A stretch of DNA of 64,000 nt from Lytechinus variegatus (Eukaryota; Echinodermata; Echinoidea; Temnopleuroida; Toxopneustidae): assembly GCF_018143015.1 (NCBI RefSeq), contig NC_054747.1, positions 31,847,733 to 31,911,732 on the forward strand, read 5' to 3'. Of the stretch, positions 1 through 12,174 are shown in pieces. A model generated the notes under the pieces. That model was given only the letters and a program-made list of their open reading frames with translations, made no database searches and had not been told where the DNA came from. A program made the translations under genes and the position numbers. The number at the start of each line of letters is the position of its first letter. The first letter of the stretch is position 1.

Positions 1-2838
1 TAGAAAGATACTGTTTGATATGTTAATCAAACATCATGCTTCAACGGCGGTGATTAAAGTCAAGATAAATTGTAAAAAACTTATAAAGGAAATTTATTAT
101 TGGTATCTACCTACACTGTACAAAAAATAGTTGAAATTACTCAATAATTTTTTTTCAACAAATTGCCTCAATTTTCTTAAGTATTTATTAGTTTGTCAGT
201 TTTAAGTAAAATTCACTTATTTTCTTTACATCCATTTCACTCAAGGAAATTAAGTTACAATAACTTAAGTCAATTTAGAAAAACAATCACTAAAACGTTT
301 GAAAAAATCAAATGGGGGAGTGGGCTTTTATTATTCGTTATTCGAAAGTCCGCTCCCCCATCGTCCCACTTTTACTTTAGTGGCATCATCTTCATCTTAG
401 ACATCTTTTATCCAAATATTATACTTTGTGCATTTTCACTTACCTGTTACATGTGTAGGTACTTACATTGATATTTATACGCGATCGTTTCATTCTTACA
501 AATAAAACAGTGAGAATAATATAAGCATATGCCGAAAACCTAAAAAGACATCTGAAACTATATGACTATTTATTGTTGCCCTTTCTTTGGTTTAACAAAA
601 GAATAAAATAGTTAGCACACCCGTATACGAAAAAAATTCAAACACAAATAGATATGACAGTTATTTAAAAAACCCCCAAATATTTACTTGCTCTAACATG
701 TCTTATGAATATTCATGTTTATTAAAACAAGGCGTTAATTGAAAAATATAAGTACATTCAACAAGAATTTATAAGTAATAATCATCTTTGCCTAATACAT
801 GAATTTTCTTAAATGTATATTGAACCCAAATAAATCAAGTAAATTAAAAGACAAGTTAAAACTACTTAAAAAATGAAAAATAATTACAAATTATAAATTC
901 TACTTATATTCATTAAGTATTAACTACTGATTCATAATTTTTTTACAGTGTACTAAAGCTTTGATCTTGCTTGGATAATATCCAACTTTTTCCTTTAGAT
1001 CTACAGTGTTTGGATTTAGAGAGAGTCCTTAAATTGTTTCAAAGTACTAGTATTAGTAACTCAATTTTGAAGATTCTTTTATCAGGCTTGAAATGCCGCA
1101 AGGATCTATTTTGTGGAGTTTCTTGCTTTTCATGATTTTTGAAAATAAATTAATGACCTACTCTCTGCTTTAACATGTTTAAGACGTGATTAATACATTT
1201 ATGCTGATCTGATATTTTGAATCATGTTAATGTGTGATTAAATAAATGGTAGATAATGAGTTGACCATTATGGATTGATGGGTGACGAGAAAAAAATAGA
1301 AGTAAAAATACAAAAATACATTTGGTTTTGTTTTGGAATATAGGTTAAAAACATAAATGGTTTTGATAAAAGAATAACAGTTTACCTTAGCAATTATGTT
1401 ATAAAATTGTTGATAAATAAGCTTTGAAAATGGTACGCCAGGGTGTTATATCGTCTAATCTTTTGTTCATTTGATAGATATCTACTAAAAATAAGGAAAA
1501 CAATATATTGCTTCATGTTTTTTTTTCTAATAAATCAAGCCATGAAATACTTCGCAGTAATGTATGTGTGTTTATTTACATGGCTTGTGATTGTGTCAGT
1601 AGAGACTACATATAGACGTCTATGCATGGGTAGAGGTAATGGGAAACTTAAGAAACGAGGTCAGCTTGCGTGTTTGTGCTGGGGACTATTATGGGTCATT
1701 CTCGAAATAAGTCACAATTCTCTCTTACACACACAAAACGTATTTCAACTATCTTGTGTCCGCTAGCTTCACACCCCTGAACATTTTCTACAAAAACATT
1801 ATCAAAACAATTTTTTAATGATTTGATATCACTTTATTGAAATCACAATAGAGGAAAGAAATTTACAAAGTCAATACAAACCATAATAAAGATTAGGATT
1901 ATTTCATGACGCATTACTGTCAATGCCGGTCAGTAGTCAATGTACAATTTCGATGTAAGTAAAAGGTACATAACTTATACATATAACACATCTTAAAAAT
2001 GAGTATGTAAAATGATAAACAACAGCCAAAAATAATAATAATGATAATAATAATATAGTATATAGGTATAATAGGTATATTTACCCAGGGAAGTCGCTTC
2101 AGTTCCGAAAACTGTTCTCCCAGCGGGCCCTGCTATTATTATTACCCCGGCTTTAGCTGGGCTGCCTAGGCGCTCAAAGCATTCAAGAAATATCTTCCTA
2201 CCGGGTACCCATTCATCTCGCCTGGGTTGAGTGCAGCACAGTGTGGATACATTTCTTGGTGAAGGAAATTACGCCATGGCTGGTATTCGAACCCACGACC
2301 CTCTGTTTCAAAGTCCGAAGACTAATCCACTGGGCTACAACGCTCCACGGGTATTAGGGTAAATATTAGAAAAAGGGGTGAAAAGAAATACACATACATA
2401 TTTATACTAAGTTAACAACTATTAGGTTTGGGCCATTCTCCAAAGCATAGGCAAATATCAGGAATTCTTCTGATCACAATACTAAGTCTGATAGGCCTAC
2501 CATTAAAAGAAACTGTATACCAAATACCAAAATTATCAATGTCAATATCTAAACTTCAACATGTATAGACTTAGAAAGAAGAAAGGAAAAGCAATAGAAA
2601 ACGAAGAAGGAAAGAGAAAGAGGAATGGAGATGGAATGAGCAGAGAAAAGAGGGGGTATAGAAAAAGAATGAGAGAGGGAGGGAGAGAGATGGGAGAGAG
2701 GGGGTGGAGGGGAGATATCGGAAATAATGAATAATATGAGTTATTGCTCCAAAAGATTGTAGTCGCCCCCAAATGGATTCATCATTTGCACAATATATTT
2801 AGAAAGATGAAACAACCGCTATTTTACTCAAATTATCT
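1..2838. repeat. Segmental duplication, copy A
   Basis: This stretch matches, in the same orientation, four blocks between 43673 and 58786. The match begins at the first base of the window, so the true left end lies outside. It stops at 2838, where both copies read AAATTATCT and then diverge. Differences are scattered substitutions and short indels. The one large difference in this copy is a SINE at 2031-2350. I see no convincing coding exon; the short ORFs are AT-rich and not protein-like. The duplication is seen directly. That it belongs to a duplicated gene block is inference. Confidence 0.9.
2031..2350 (-). mobile_element. tRNA-derived SINE inserted in copy A
   Basis: On the minus strand the head (near 2348 going down) has an A-box-like TAGCCCAGTGGATTAGTC and a B-box GGTTCGAATAC, as in a tRNA-derived pol III promoter. 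The body follows, then an ATA/ATG-rich tail at about 2031-2065. The equivalent site in copy B (near 58320-58335) lacks it, so it inserted after the duplication. Its body resembles the SINE at 6490-6712. Confidence 0.8.
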
Positions 2839-3463
2839 TACAGTTATATATATTATATAAAGTTCTTGTAGTACTTATTACGGAAGTTAATACACTTTTC
2901 TGCTGCAGTTTACCAAGATTGATACGATTCTAGTTCCAGAACAGATGCCATGACTGTTGCTAATGCTTAGGTCGGCTGAAACGATTAATAGAAAGGGGAA
3001 GGAGGAACACGGAAGATTTCATGGCCAAGGAAAGAGAGAGAAAACGCCTCGCACACAACACTGGTCTGCATGTTTTCTAAGAAAAAAAAAGAGTCAAGAG
3101 AAGGGAGAAGGGCCATTTTGAAGAGAGTAAAGAAAAAACATAAAAGCGTAAAAAGAAATAGATCGACACTAAAACCATCACAAAACAATTGGAGAAGATG
3201 AATTAATAGCATCATTCATTGTGGCAAATCCTATGTAATCGCTATTAAAACCATGAAAACCTGCTCATTTAAACACGGAGTAGTGTTTGCGTGTACAGCC
3301 CTTTGTAACCTGAATAGGCGCTATATTAAAATGTCTACTGGATCGAATAGGAAAATGAAATGACTGCGACGTAACGGAATTAAATGCGAGCTGAAACTGG
3401 TAATATACTGACCTGAAAACAGGAAAAAAGTATCTGTTTTTGGCTATTTGCAGTGACTCATGA
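2839..3463. other. Intergenic, no gene seen
   Basis: AT-rich unique-looking sequence between duplication copy A and the hAT-like element. ORFs on both strands are low complexity and show no domain or splice structure. Confidence 0.6.
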
Positions 3464-5116
3464 CAGGCGCGCCGGAACACTTTCAGTTTTTTTTTTTTGG
3501 GGGGGGGCAGAATTCCGAAGGGGGCACAATATTTTTGACAGTGTGAGATACCGAAGCGATCGAGCGGAAGAGGCTGTGGGACCCCCCCCCCACGGTAAGG
3601 ACTTTGTGAAAAAATTGAGTATAAAAGTTGCGTTTCTAAGAGCATTCAAAATAAATTTCTTGAGAATTAAACAGTATTGGAGTTCTTTTTGCTCTGTTTC
3701 CTCCCTTCTGACCCAGACTGGTGTTTCTTCATGATCATGGTCGCAGTTCCAGCAAATTACGAGCCTTATTGCAAACGATATTGTTTCAAACCAATGTAAT
3801 ATATAGGCCTTTTAAAGACTTTAAGATGACAAACATGACCGTACGCAGCCGGGGCCGCCGACCGAGAGGGCAAAATTTACAAAATTCACCAAAAGTGTGC
3901 ACGAAATCCTTCAATTTTATTCTAGAAATTTTTTAAGCTCTCCCATCACAAACCCCCTCGCTCTTAAGTTTCTTCGAAAATTTAGGTCTTGCAGCCCCAC
4001 CCACTCCCGGATTTTTTTTTTTTTTGCAAACGTCCATGAATAACAAAAGCTGGGATGAACCAGAGAACATAGCTGCCATCTCGATCTGATTAGTAACAGG
4101 AAATGGGAAGAAGTTTTGGAATCTAAAATACATCAGACAAAACGCCTTCCAATCATGCCAATGAAAAGGACTAGAGGAAAATACGGGGCTGTGAAAATAT
4201 CTTAAGATTTTTTTTTATAGTAGAGCAGTACTGTAACGCTTATTTTTTCTTTTATATTCTTTATTTACATTTTTATTCGTATCTCGGATAATATGAGTCC
4301 GGTCAAGAAGACACTTTCACAGATGATTTTATTTTTTTCATGTCTAAACTTTATCTCAAGTTGCTTTCGAGTGGGATAATTGAAACAAGTTTCTCGAGAT
4401 GTTGTTCTGGGCTTCACAAATTATAAATTATAATCCTCTACACATGATTATTCTACGTGTAATTTTCTGATATGTTTATATTGAGTTGAAATGACCTTGG
4501 TATTTTCTTTAGGGCACTGACTTGTTAGCACTGTACTAACTCAACTCATATTTAGTTGAAAATGAAATAATTGAAACAAGTTTCTCGAGATGTTGTTCTG
4601 GGCTTGACAGCTATGACATAGATTCCATAATTGTTGCTCGAGTAACTAGTGTTCACGCGCGTTAGTGATATCGGGTCCGGTCTGAGCCGTTTCTGGGCGA
4701 CCGCGCGTTTGTTAGACGACACAGCCAGCATCATAGAGTTATAAACCTAATCATTGGTGGACCACTATCAATTTGCCATATTCATTAAAAGGTTAAACGT
4801 AATTACACTTTAATAAGATGGAAAAGCGGCTTATCAAAGGTATGTTTCACAGAGGAATTTTTCGTCGAAAGGCGGGAGGGTTACTATGATAATGTATTTG
4901 CCCCGTTAGGGGCAAATTTTTTTCATTTTTGACAATGGAAATGACAATTTTTAGGCAGAAAAGCGCATTCGTTTGCTTTTGTCCTTAAATAATTTATCTT
5001 TTTTTCTACTTTCAGGGGGGCACATCGGGGGGGGGGGCAAAATCTCGTTTTGCCCCCCAAAAAAATTTTATTTGGGGGGGCAAGTGCCCCCCTGCCCCCC
5101 GCTTCCGGCGCCCTTG
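3464..5116. mobile_element. hAT-like non-autonomous DNA transposon
   Basis: The ends are inverted: CAGGCGCGCCGGAA on the left, and TTCCGGCGCCCTTG on the right, whose complement is CAAGGGCGCCGGAA. An 8-bp direct repeat ACTCATGA flanks it at 3456-3463 and 5117-5124. Eight-base target duplications with CA..TG ends are characteristic of hAT elements. There is no transposase, so it is non-autonomous or internally replaced. Inside are G- and C-runs near both ends and a 37-bp direct repeat (near 4376 and 4567) around the motif AAGTTTCTCGAGATG. Confidence 0.75.
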
Positions 5117-5413
5117 ACTCATGAGGATTCTAAATATCTCACCAGTCAATAATGCAAGCCCAAAGCGCGAGTTAAAACCTTTGAATACTCTGAAATCTTG
5201 GCATTCTAAGCATTTCTCAGGATTTTGTCTTAATAAACTATTAGTGCGAATGCAAGTGATTTTTTTTTGTATTCTAACCTGAAAGCTTCACATTCAAAAA
5301 AACTTTTTGCACCAATAACATGGATGGGTATCTTAATTGACAATCGATGAGACTGAATCAATATATTTTGAACGTAAAAAAATATGGACGTTTAAATTTT
5401 AGAATAAGATATA
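5117..5413. other. Short intergenic spacer
   Basis: Nothing recognisable between two element ends except the right target duplication of the preceding hAT-like element and the TA target of the next one. Confidence 0.6.
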
Positions 5414-6489
5414 CAGTGCGTCTCAAAAAAAACTATACACTTTTGAAATGGCTACCAAACAAAAAAATATGTCACTATGGGGGGACTTCCCTATATATGT
5501 AGAAAGCCAATAAAGTCAATTTTCAGACGACCCCAAAAAGTTGGAAAATTATTCATGCTTGAGTGAGCACTAACCACTTAAAAAAGGGTATGGAAATAAG
5601 GCTGGACGGGTATTTGCCTTCCAATTTCTTTCAGTTTTTGACATGCGAGTCCCTTGGAACTTGCAAATAAGAGGGTGTTCTGATAAATCAATGCTCAAGC
5701 ATTTATCAATTTAGATTTTTAGAGCAAATTTCAAGAATAATTAAATTGAAATTAATGCATGAGAGAGCATGAAATACAATTTTTAACTTTTTCACGTGGA
5801 TCTCAGCAATATGACTTAGGTGGGGGAAGTAGGTTGATGCAATAAGGGTCAGCAGATCACTTATCCCCCCCTCCCTCTCTCTCCACCCCTTTCACCCCTC
5901 CTGAGAGACTAGCCTTTGCTAGGGGGAGCAGGAATTAGTCTTCCAGGTTTTTTTAGAGGTGAGTCCTTTAGAACTTGCAAAGTTAGGGGTAGGGTGTTAC
6001 GCTAAATTACTGATGAATTGAGATTAATTTTGGTTTCTTACGCAAATTTCACGAGTTAAAAAAATGAAATGTAATACATGAGTTAACAGGAATTGTAATT
6101 TTAGTGTAGCAGTTTTATTTTATTATGTGGATCTTAGCAAGTGTGCTTGTGAGAGTCAGAGTGATATACTGTACCTCTTACATGCAAGGGGTATTCTTCT
6201 TTGCGTTCTTATGCAAATTAAATGTCATGTACTCACTTCAGCCAATCACCCCTTACTTTCTCCTGGATGGTATTAAAATTTAAGTGCCTCGTGACTTATG
6301 GTTGATGGGTCTTTCTATCCAATTGAATGATTATTAAGAACTTGACTAATTATGGTGATTTATGAAATAATTTATTGAAAAAGCTGAATGTTTGATTGAT
6401 CACAATGACTGAGCTGATTTACTAACAAATTGTTGCTTGAATGATTGATAAGTGAAAGTTGATGACCTAATTTTCAAAATTTATAATAA

Positions 6490-6712
6490 CTGGCATTTTG
6501 TATAGCGCTTTATCAATCTACGACTGCTCAAAGCGCTTCACAATTATTATTACCCGGTCACAGGATTTATAGCATTCCAAGCAGCCTGTTAGGCGCAAAC
6601 TTGCTAAACCAACCACAATGACGGTTGTTTCCTACCGGTATCCAATTAGCACCTTGTTGAGAGTGGCAAAGTGTGGATGACGCTGTCAGGTTTGAGCCAA
6701 GAACTTCAACAA
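6490..6712 (-). mobile_element. SINE fragment
   Basis: The sequence around TATAGCGCTTTATCAATC, CTCAAAGCGCTTCAC and CCTACCGGTATCCAATTAG matches the body of the SINE at 2031-2350 in the same orientation, including the GTGTGGAT block. The tRNA-like head is degraded (the B-box region now reads AGGTTTGAGCC). Confidence 0.65.
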
Positions 6713-7869
6713 AATAAACTTACACTCTAAAAAATAATTACCCAATATTGGCTAAAACTTTACACTTTACAGACGTAAAAAGGGAACATGGTTGTCATTG
6801 GAGTAAAACTTTACCCAGGACAGGTTGTGTAAAGTATTCCCCAACAAATGTGCAGTATTTTATTCAACAGTTGAGCATAATTTTTTACCCAATTTGAAGT
6901 GTAAAATTTTGATCATGCTGGGTTAAAAAAGGGAACATGGTCGTTGTTGGGTAAAATGTTGCACAACACAGATTGTGTAAAATATTTTCCAACAATTGTG
7001 CATTACTTTACTACATAGCTGATTAAATTATTTGACACAATTTGAAGTGTAAAGTTTAATCATCAAACATTTATGCCAATATCAGACCATTTCCTTTTCA
7101 AACAATTCATATCTTTATCGTTTACCCAATTCCACTTATCAACTTTTTACTAAAGCTGGAATCGACTTCTGCTCAACTGGAAAGTAAATTACTGCATGCC
7201 TTTTACGGTTTTGTTTGTCCCAGAAGAGTATGCAATGCAGTCTGACAGAAAGAAACAGTGGAGAAAGTATTTTCTAAAAAAACAAGATGTCTAATTTATT
7301 CTGCTTTAGTAAATCTGTACATCCTGAAATTTGCTTGACCAAGTGGCAAGTTAAAGGCTCGAAACCCAATAAACAACACTGAAATGTTAACATAACACTG
7401 AAATGCTCTACAAATCTGGATAGATACTCAAGTAAAGACTTTACAAAATCAGTTCTTTCCAACTGCTAAGGAAAACCTCGTTTTTAAACAGAATATATAA
7501 TGACTCTACTTTAATAAAAAAAAAGTCGACATACACCAAGCTAGATTTGTTCTTAATGTCAAAATGTTTTATACCGGTGAAATAAAAACAGACCTGTAAT
7601 ATAATTTGCACTTACTCATCCTTAAATGAACTATTTAAAAAAATCAATAATTATAGGCTAAATAAAAATTGTAAAACATTTACTCCCTTTGTCATACAAT
7701 TGCAGTATTATAGATGGCTAATTGAGACAAGAATTTTTGTGGACCACATTCCAAATGATATTGTCCTTCCTGTAAGTAGTCTGTTATAGTACAATACATA
7801 TGAAAAACTGAAAAAAAACTTGCTGAAAACAACTCTTCAAATAACATGGTATCAACCCAGATATCAATT

Positions 7870-8610
7870 TTACTAGTCTAAATTGTACAAACTGGACACA
7901 GTACACAATTTCACCTATTTCAATATAGTTCCTTACGAAATGCATGCAATCATCGTTACTATGATATCTACTGTATTTACTTGAAGTTCCATATCACTAA
8001 TCCTTCATTTGTCAGTATTAGTCTTAGTATTACAGGCTCAGTAACACATTTAAAACACTAACATGGAAATTTTGGTACATAACTTTCTAATTTTTAACCA
8101 TTTGTCCTTCCTTTGTCATGAAGGTATAAGTAGAAGTAATTACTAAAGGAAAGGTTAACCCTGAAGTTAAGTTGGTTTGTATAAGCAGAACAATGAAAGA
8201 AAATCCAACAAAGATGATATTAAATAAAAGTCTATGTTGTAAAAACTGGACATAGTAAAGTTTCACCTATTTCAATACAGTTCTTTACAAAAATATCTAA
8301 TCATCATCAATCAATCAACATGAGGGTCCAAATCACTGACCCTTCATCAGTCCGTTTCATAACGAGTTAAAGATGTAAATATTGAACATAATACAATTTT
8401 TCCCGTTTTCAATTTCTCCCCAAATGTTTTGTATGATCACCAGAACATTCACTTGAGGGTCCAAATGACTGATCCTTCATCAGTCAGTTTCATCACTAGT
8501 TTAAGTTGTAAATATTGAACACAATACAATTTCCCTTGTTTCCAGTTTCTTCCAAAATGTATTATATCATCTTCATACCATTCACTTGAGGGTCCAAATC
8601 ACTGATCCTT
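7870..8610. repeat. Tandem repeat, about 120-130 bp unit
   Basis: Diverged units carry the phrase GAGGGTCCAAATCACTGA followed by CCTTCATCAGT, seen near 8320, 8455 and 8587, with older versions near 7990. The last unit is cut after CTGATCCTT by the MITE starting at 8612, so the MITE inserted into the array. Confidence 0.7.
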
Positions 8611-8611
8611 A

Positions 8612-9190
8612 AAGGACAAGTCCATCCCAACAAGAACTTGATTTGAATAAAAAGAGAAAAATCAAACAAGCATAACAATGAAAATTTCATCAAAATCGGA
8701 TGTAAAATAAGAAAGTTATAACATTTTAAAGTTTCGCATAATTTCTCAAAAACAGTTACATGCACATCCTGTTCGGTATGCAAATGAGGGGACCGATGAC
8801 ATCACCCACTCACTATTTCTTTTGTAATTTCTTATATGAAGTATGAAATATTTTGATTTTCACGTCTTTGTCATGTGAAACAAAGTTTCATTTCTCCCTG
8901 AAAACATGGAAATCCATTATTTCAACATTTTGTTGTTCAAGCAAGGGGGTCCTAATTGTCAAATTCGTGAAAATTGAATATTGTATAATTCAAACAATAA
9001 AAAACAAAAGAAATAGTGAGTGAGTGACATCATCAACTCTCTCATTTGCATAACACTGAGTTGAGCATAGAACTGTTTTGTGAAAAATTAGCAAAACTTT
9101 AAAATGTCATAACTTTCTTAATTTACATCCGATTTTGATGAAGTTTTTGGCGTTATTCATGTTTGATTTTTCTCTATTTATTTAAATCCG
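8612..9190. mobile_element. Inverted-repeat MITE (AAGGACAAGTC family)
   Basis: Starts AAGGACAAGTCCATCCC after a TA. The 3' half is an inverted copy of the 5' half (GAGAAAAATCAAAC, TTTCATCAAAATCGGATGT and CAAATGAG recur in reverse complement). The right tip is degraded. It is the same family as the intact 600-bp copy at 43925-44524. Confidence 0.75.
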
Positions 9191-9350
9191 CCCACGATAC
9201 AGAGTAGGCCTACAGAGACTAGCCTAGGCCTAAAGCTTTCAGTCTAACTTAAACTGTTACTTGTTAGGTCGAGCCCACTCTCCTTTTTTGGAGGTCTGCA
9301 TGCTATACTGACCTCGAATTCCCAGTGCTTGACTGGTATCGCTGTGCTAC

Positions 9351-9533
9351 CAGTGGCGGCAAAACGGGGGGGGGGGGGCAAATACCCCAATAATTTTTGG
9401 AGTGAAAAAAAATAAAGGGTTGAAAATGGGAAAGAAAGGAAAAGGGCGATACATACATTTTCGGGTCCTGCATTGCCCCCACCCCCCTCCCCATTTTACT
9501 CCCTACTTTAAAAAAATCCTGATGCCGTCACTG
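9351..9533. mobile_element. hAT-type MITE with 8-bp target duplication
   Basis: Ends CAGTGGCGGCA and TGCCGTCACTG are inverted, and TGTGCTAC is duplicated at 9343-9350 and 9534-9541. The short size and G-/C-run interior with no ORF mark it as a non-autonomous hAT derivative. Confidence 0.85.
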
Positions 9534-10525
9534 TGTGCTACACCTACATGTACGATGTGAATTTTAGGATTTGCAAGCTGAAGCTGCAGCTGAATGCAGA
9601 TCTTAACCAGAGAAAGAGTAGACTCCCTATAGGTCTAGTTCTAAGTTCAGTTAGCCCTAAGTTAGGGGCTAGCGTGGCCCTAGATCTAAAGACTAAAGTT
9701 TGAAGTAGGTCTAAATATCATTTTGGAAATTAAAATTTTAGACATGGTCTCGTGACTCTAGTGCCTTAAATTATTTGGGGGAAATAAATATAAAGTGGAG
9801 TCTTGCCATCACTGCCTCGTTCATAACACTCAATAGTCTATGCACAACGTGCTGATGCAGTGGTGGACCACCCTGTCTGTAGTGTAGTGAAACTAACGTT
9901 ATACAGCACACAACCAATTATGAATATGATTACGGTCGTATAGGGCCTACTGTGAAAAAAATAAAGAAAAAACTCATGTCTTTCATTTAGGCCCTAGGGC
10001 CTAGTATAGTACCTTGGCTGTTGTGTTGTTCTTTATTCACCAGAGCGCTCAAATCTTTAATTTTGAGCATATTTCTTTGTGAAGCCCTCCAGTGTTTGAC
10101 TTGGTTTTTGACAATTCCAAATTTATAAATAGAAATTAGAGGTAGATCTAGAACCTTTGACCTAGAGGGACTTGACTTGGCTTGGGCTTGGCTTGGCCCT
10201 TGGCTTTGCAAAAAAAAAAAATTGCTCAGAATTAAAGATTTGAGTGCTCTTGCCTCTTGAACTTGGGATTTAAAAAAAACAAGATGACAGCAAAGAAAAT
10301 AATAAAAGACATATTATTCACGGAAGAAATATTTCTTTGTTGTTACAATAATTATATTTTTAAGACCCTTTTTACTATGTGTTGTGTACCCGGTTGTGTA
10401 CCGTCTTCCGCTGTGCGAGTTCCTCATACTCATAGCGACGCCCGGCACCCTGTGTGGGTCGGGTCGGTTTTCAACCACACAAAGTTTTATTCCCTTATAC
10501 ATCATTGAAACTTTTAAAAAGTTAC

Positions 10526-10595
10526 CTTCGAAAGCAGATATTACTTCTGGAGGCATGCCCCATTGTTGCAGAAGTTGCCGTGGGTTTTTTGCCAT
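10526..10595 (-). CDS. Isolated 5' coding exon, SAM-domain-like start
   Basis: On the minus strand an ATG at 10595 opens MAKNPRQLLQQWGMPPEV and continues to ISAFE, directly followed by a good splice donor (GAAG|GTAACT). The start resembles the first helix of a SAM-type domain (leucine-rich, WG..PEV..AFE), but only about 23 residues are present, so this is weak. It lies about 460 bp inside the right end of the 6723-11056 element and is transcribed inward. No downstream exon is recognisable. It could be the first exon of a gene carried by the element, a captured host exon, or chance. Confidence 0.35.
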
Positions 10596-11056
10596 CCTGC
10601 CACATCAAAATATTTCCAAAAGTACGAGACGAAGATACCTGCCACTTAGGCCCTGGCCTGTACTGTGTCTATCCAAAGATCATCGATATATCAGGCGCGC
10701 TAGTATAGTAAATAATTATGTACGTCACACACGTGCGCGCGTGTTTTGAAGGGTGTTTAGCCAACTCTGCGTCAAAACCACTGAGTTACCCTAACCCTAT
10801 GGTAAAAAAATGCACAACACTGAGTACTAGTAGCAGACCACGTGCGGGTAAATTGCCTTTTACCCATTATGAGGTTAAATTTTAATCGTCCATATAACAT
10901 CTTTTACTCAATAAGTTGGTTACTTGCCATTTCTGTTTTGACACAGTGTAAAGAGTAGTCGTTTCGCATGCGAATATCTATTTTAATGCAGTATTGGGTA
11001 AAAAAGTGCTCAATTTTTTTTTGCACATCAAAATTTTACTATTGTTTTTTAGAGTG

Positions 11057-11737
11057 TATAGATCACTGAAATATACTTTTAACTTCCCTTTTTAATCAAG
11101 GACTTGTGGAATCTCATCACATTTAACACTTATCCAGTCAATCCAACACCAAACAATCTCACATTGGTTGCACACCGAATATCAAATCAATTCAATATCA
11201 AATTATACAAACTTCCAATGGATCAAATTGTTCAACTAATAAATAACACATTAATAAAGTGCATCAACTTGCTGGAAAAACAGATTTCAAATTAATCAAG
11301 TATCACAGTGTAAAAAATGACAAAGACTACTAATGCCGACATGCATATTGGCCAATATTGTCAAAAGTCAATTGTATTCATGAGCGTCAGTTAAATTCAG
11401 TTGCGATGTCCCAAAAGGTTCGTTCATGAACATGTGGTTGAAACTTAGACTGGAAGTGCAAGTTCAGAAATAAACGTTTGTCACCAACTCCATAAGGTTT
11501 GTCTATAAATATGTTGATAGAAACTATCAGAAGCATACGTCACCTATACGCCTTCATCAAACCTACGGTAAGCAGGATCAGAACTGATGACTGAAGAATC
11601 AGTAGGGTTCGGCCATGATATACAACAGAACGCGGTCTGGCAGATCGCACAGTTGGCTTTCAAGTTTTGAGCGCTGGCCCAGGCGTTAGCAATTGTCACT
11701 AAGTCTCACTAAGTACATCCACAATGAAGGAGCGTAT
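11057..11737. other. Unassigned interior of the 5414-18683 element
   Basis: AT-rich sequence with no domain, repeat or splice structure I can support. It lies between two nested insertions and is probably original interior of the outer element. Confidence 0.5.
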
Positions 11738-11754
11738 GCCTAGGTCACATAGCC

Positions 11755-12115
11755 CGGCCGGTGTCCGGCATCGGTGGAGCTCGGTGGATTTTTGAGGTGT
11801 CGCCGAGCTCCCCTCATCGGTGGCATAGCTCGGTGACGTGACCGGGCTCCGTCCGGAAATCTACAGGCGACCGACCAAACACCGGCCGATGACCGTCCGG
11901 AGTCTGTCTCAAAAGTGGAGATTTTTTTCGGCCGATGTGGCAGCAACTACCGGCCGATGTCCGGCCGATGGTCGGCCGGACATCGGGGGGGTATACGGCC
12001 GGTACCCGAGCAGGTTAAAGGACACCGTGCGATCACCGGCCGGGTTGTTAACGGGCTTCGAACACTGCCCGGCCGATGTTCGGCCGGTGTACCTCGGACT
12101 TGGGGGGCCGATGGT
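11755..12115. repeat. Left subterminal GGCCGATGT array of the Harbinger
   Basis: Many copies, in both orientations, of a 9-10 bp motif GGCCGATGT or GGCCGGTGT (for example around 11880-11990 and 12035-12085). A matching array lies at the right end. I infer binding sites for the element's own MADF/Myb-like protein or transposase. Confidence 0.75.
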
Positions 12116-12174
12116 CAGCTATTCCATACCTGTATATATATGTCCACCCTACCTGGAATGGTCAGTTCATCACT

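Larger units (their letters stand above)
6723..11056. mobile_element. TA-flanked element with CACTCTAAAAAA ends
   Basis: The left end CACTCTAAAAAATAATTACC and the right end, complementary to CACTCTAAAAAACAATAG, are inverted and flanked by TA (6721-6722, 11057-11058). Just inside the left end is a tandem pair of about 165-bp units around GGGAACATGGT (6780-7070). The same terminal motif bounds a 170-bp MITE at 50316-50485, so this is a repeat family. The interior holds a satellite-like tandem block (7870-8610), two MITEs (8612-9190, 9351-9533) and, on the minus strand near the right end, a short coding-like exon. No recognisable transposase remains. I infer a Tc1/mariner-like or related TA-target family. 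Confidence 0.65.

Noticed and set aside
10384-10508. Cys-rich + strand ORF resembling the start of a THAP finger
   Set aside because: The Cys/His spacing does not fit the C2CH pattern and it overlaps the more credible minus-strand exon.
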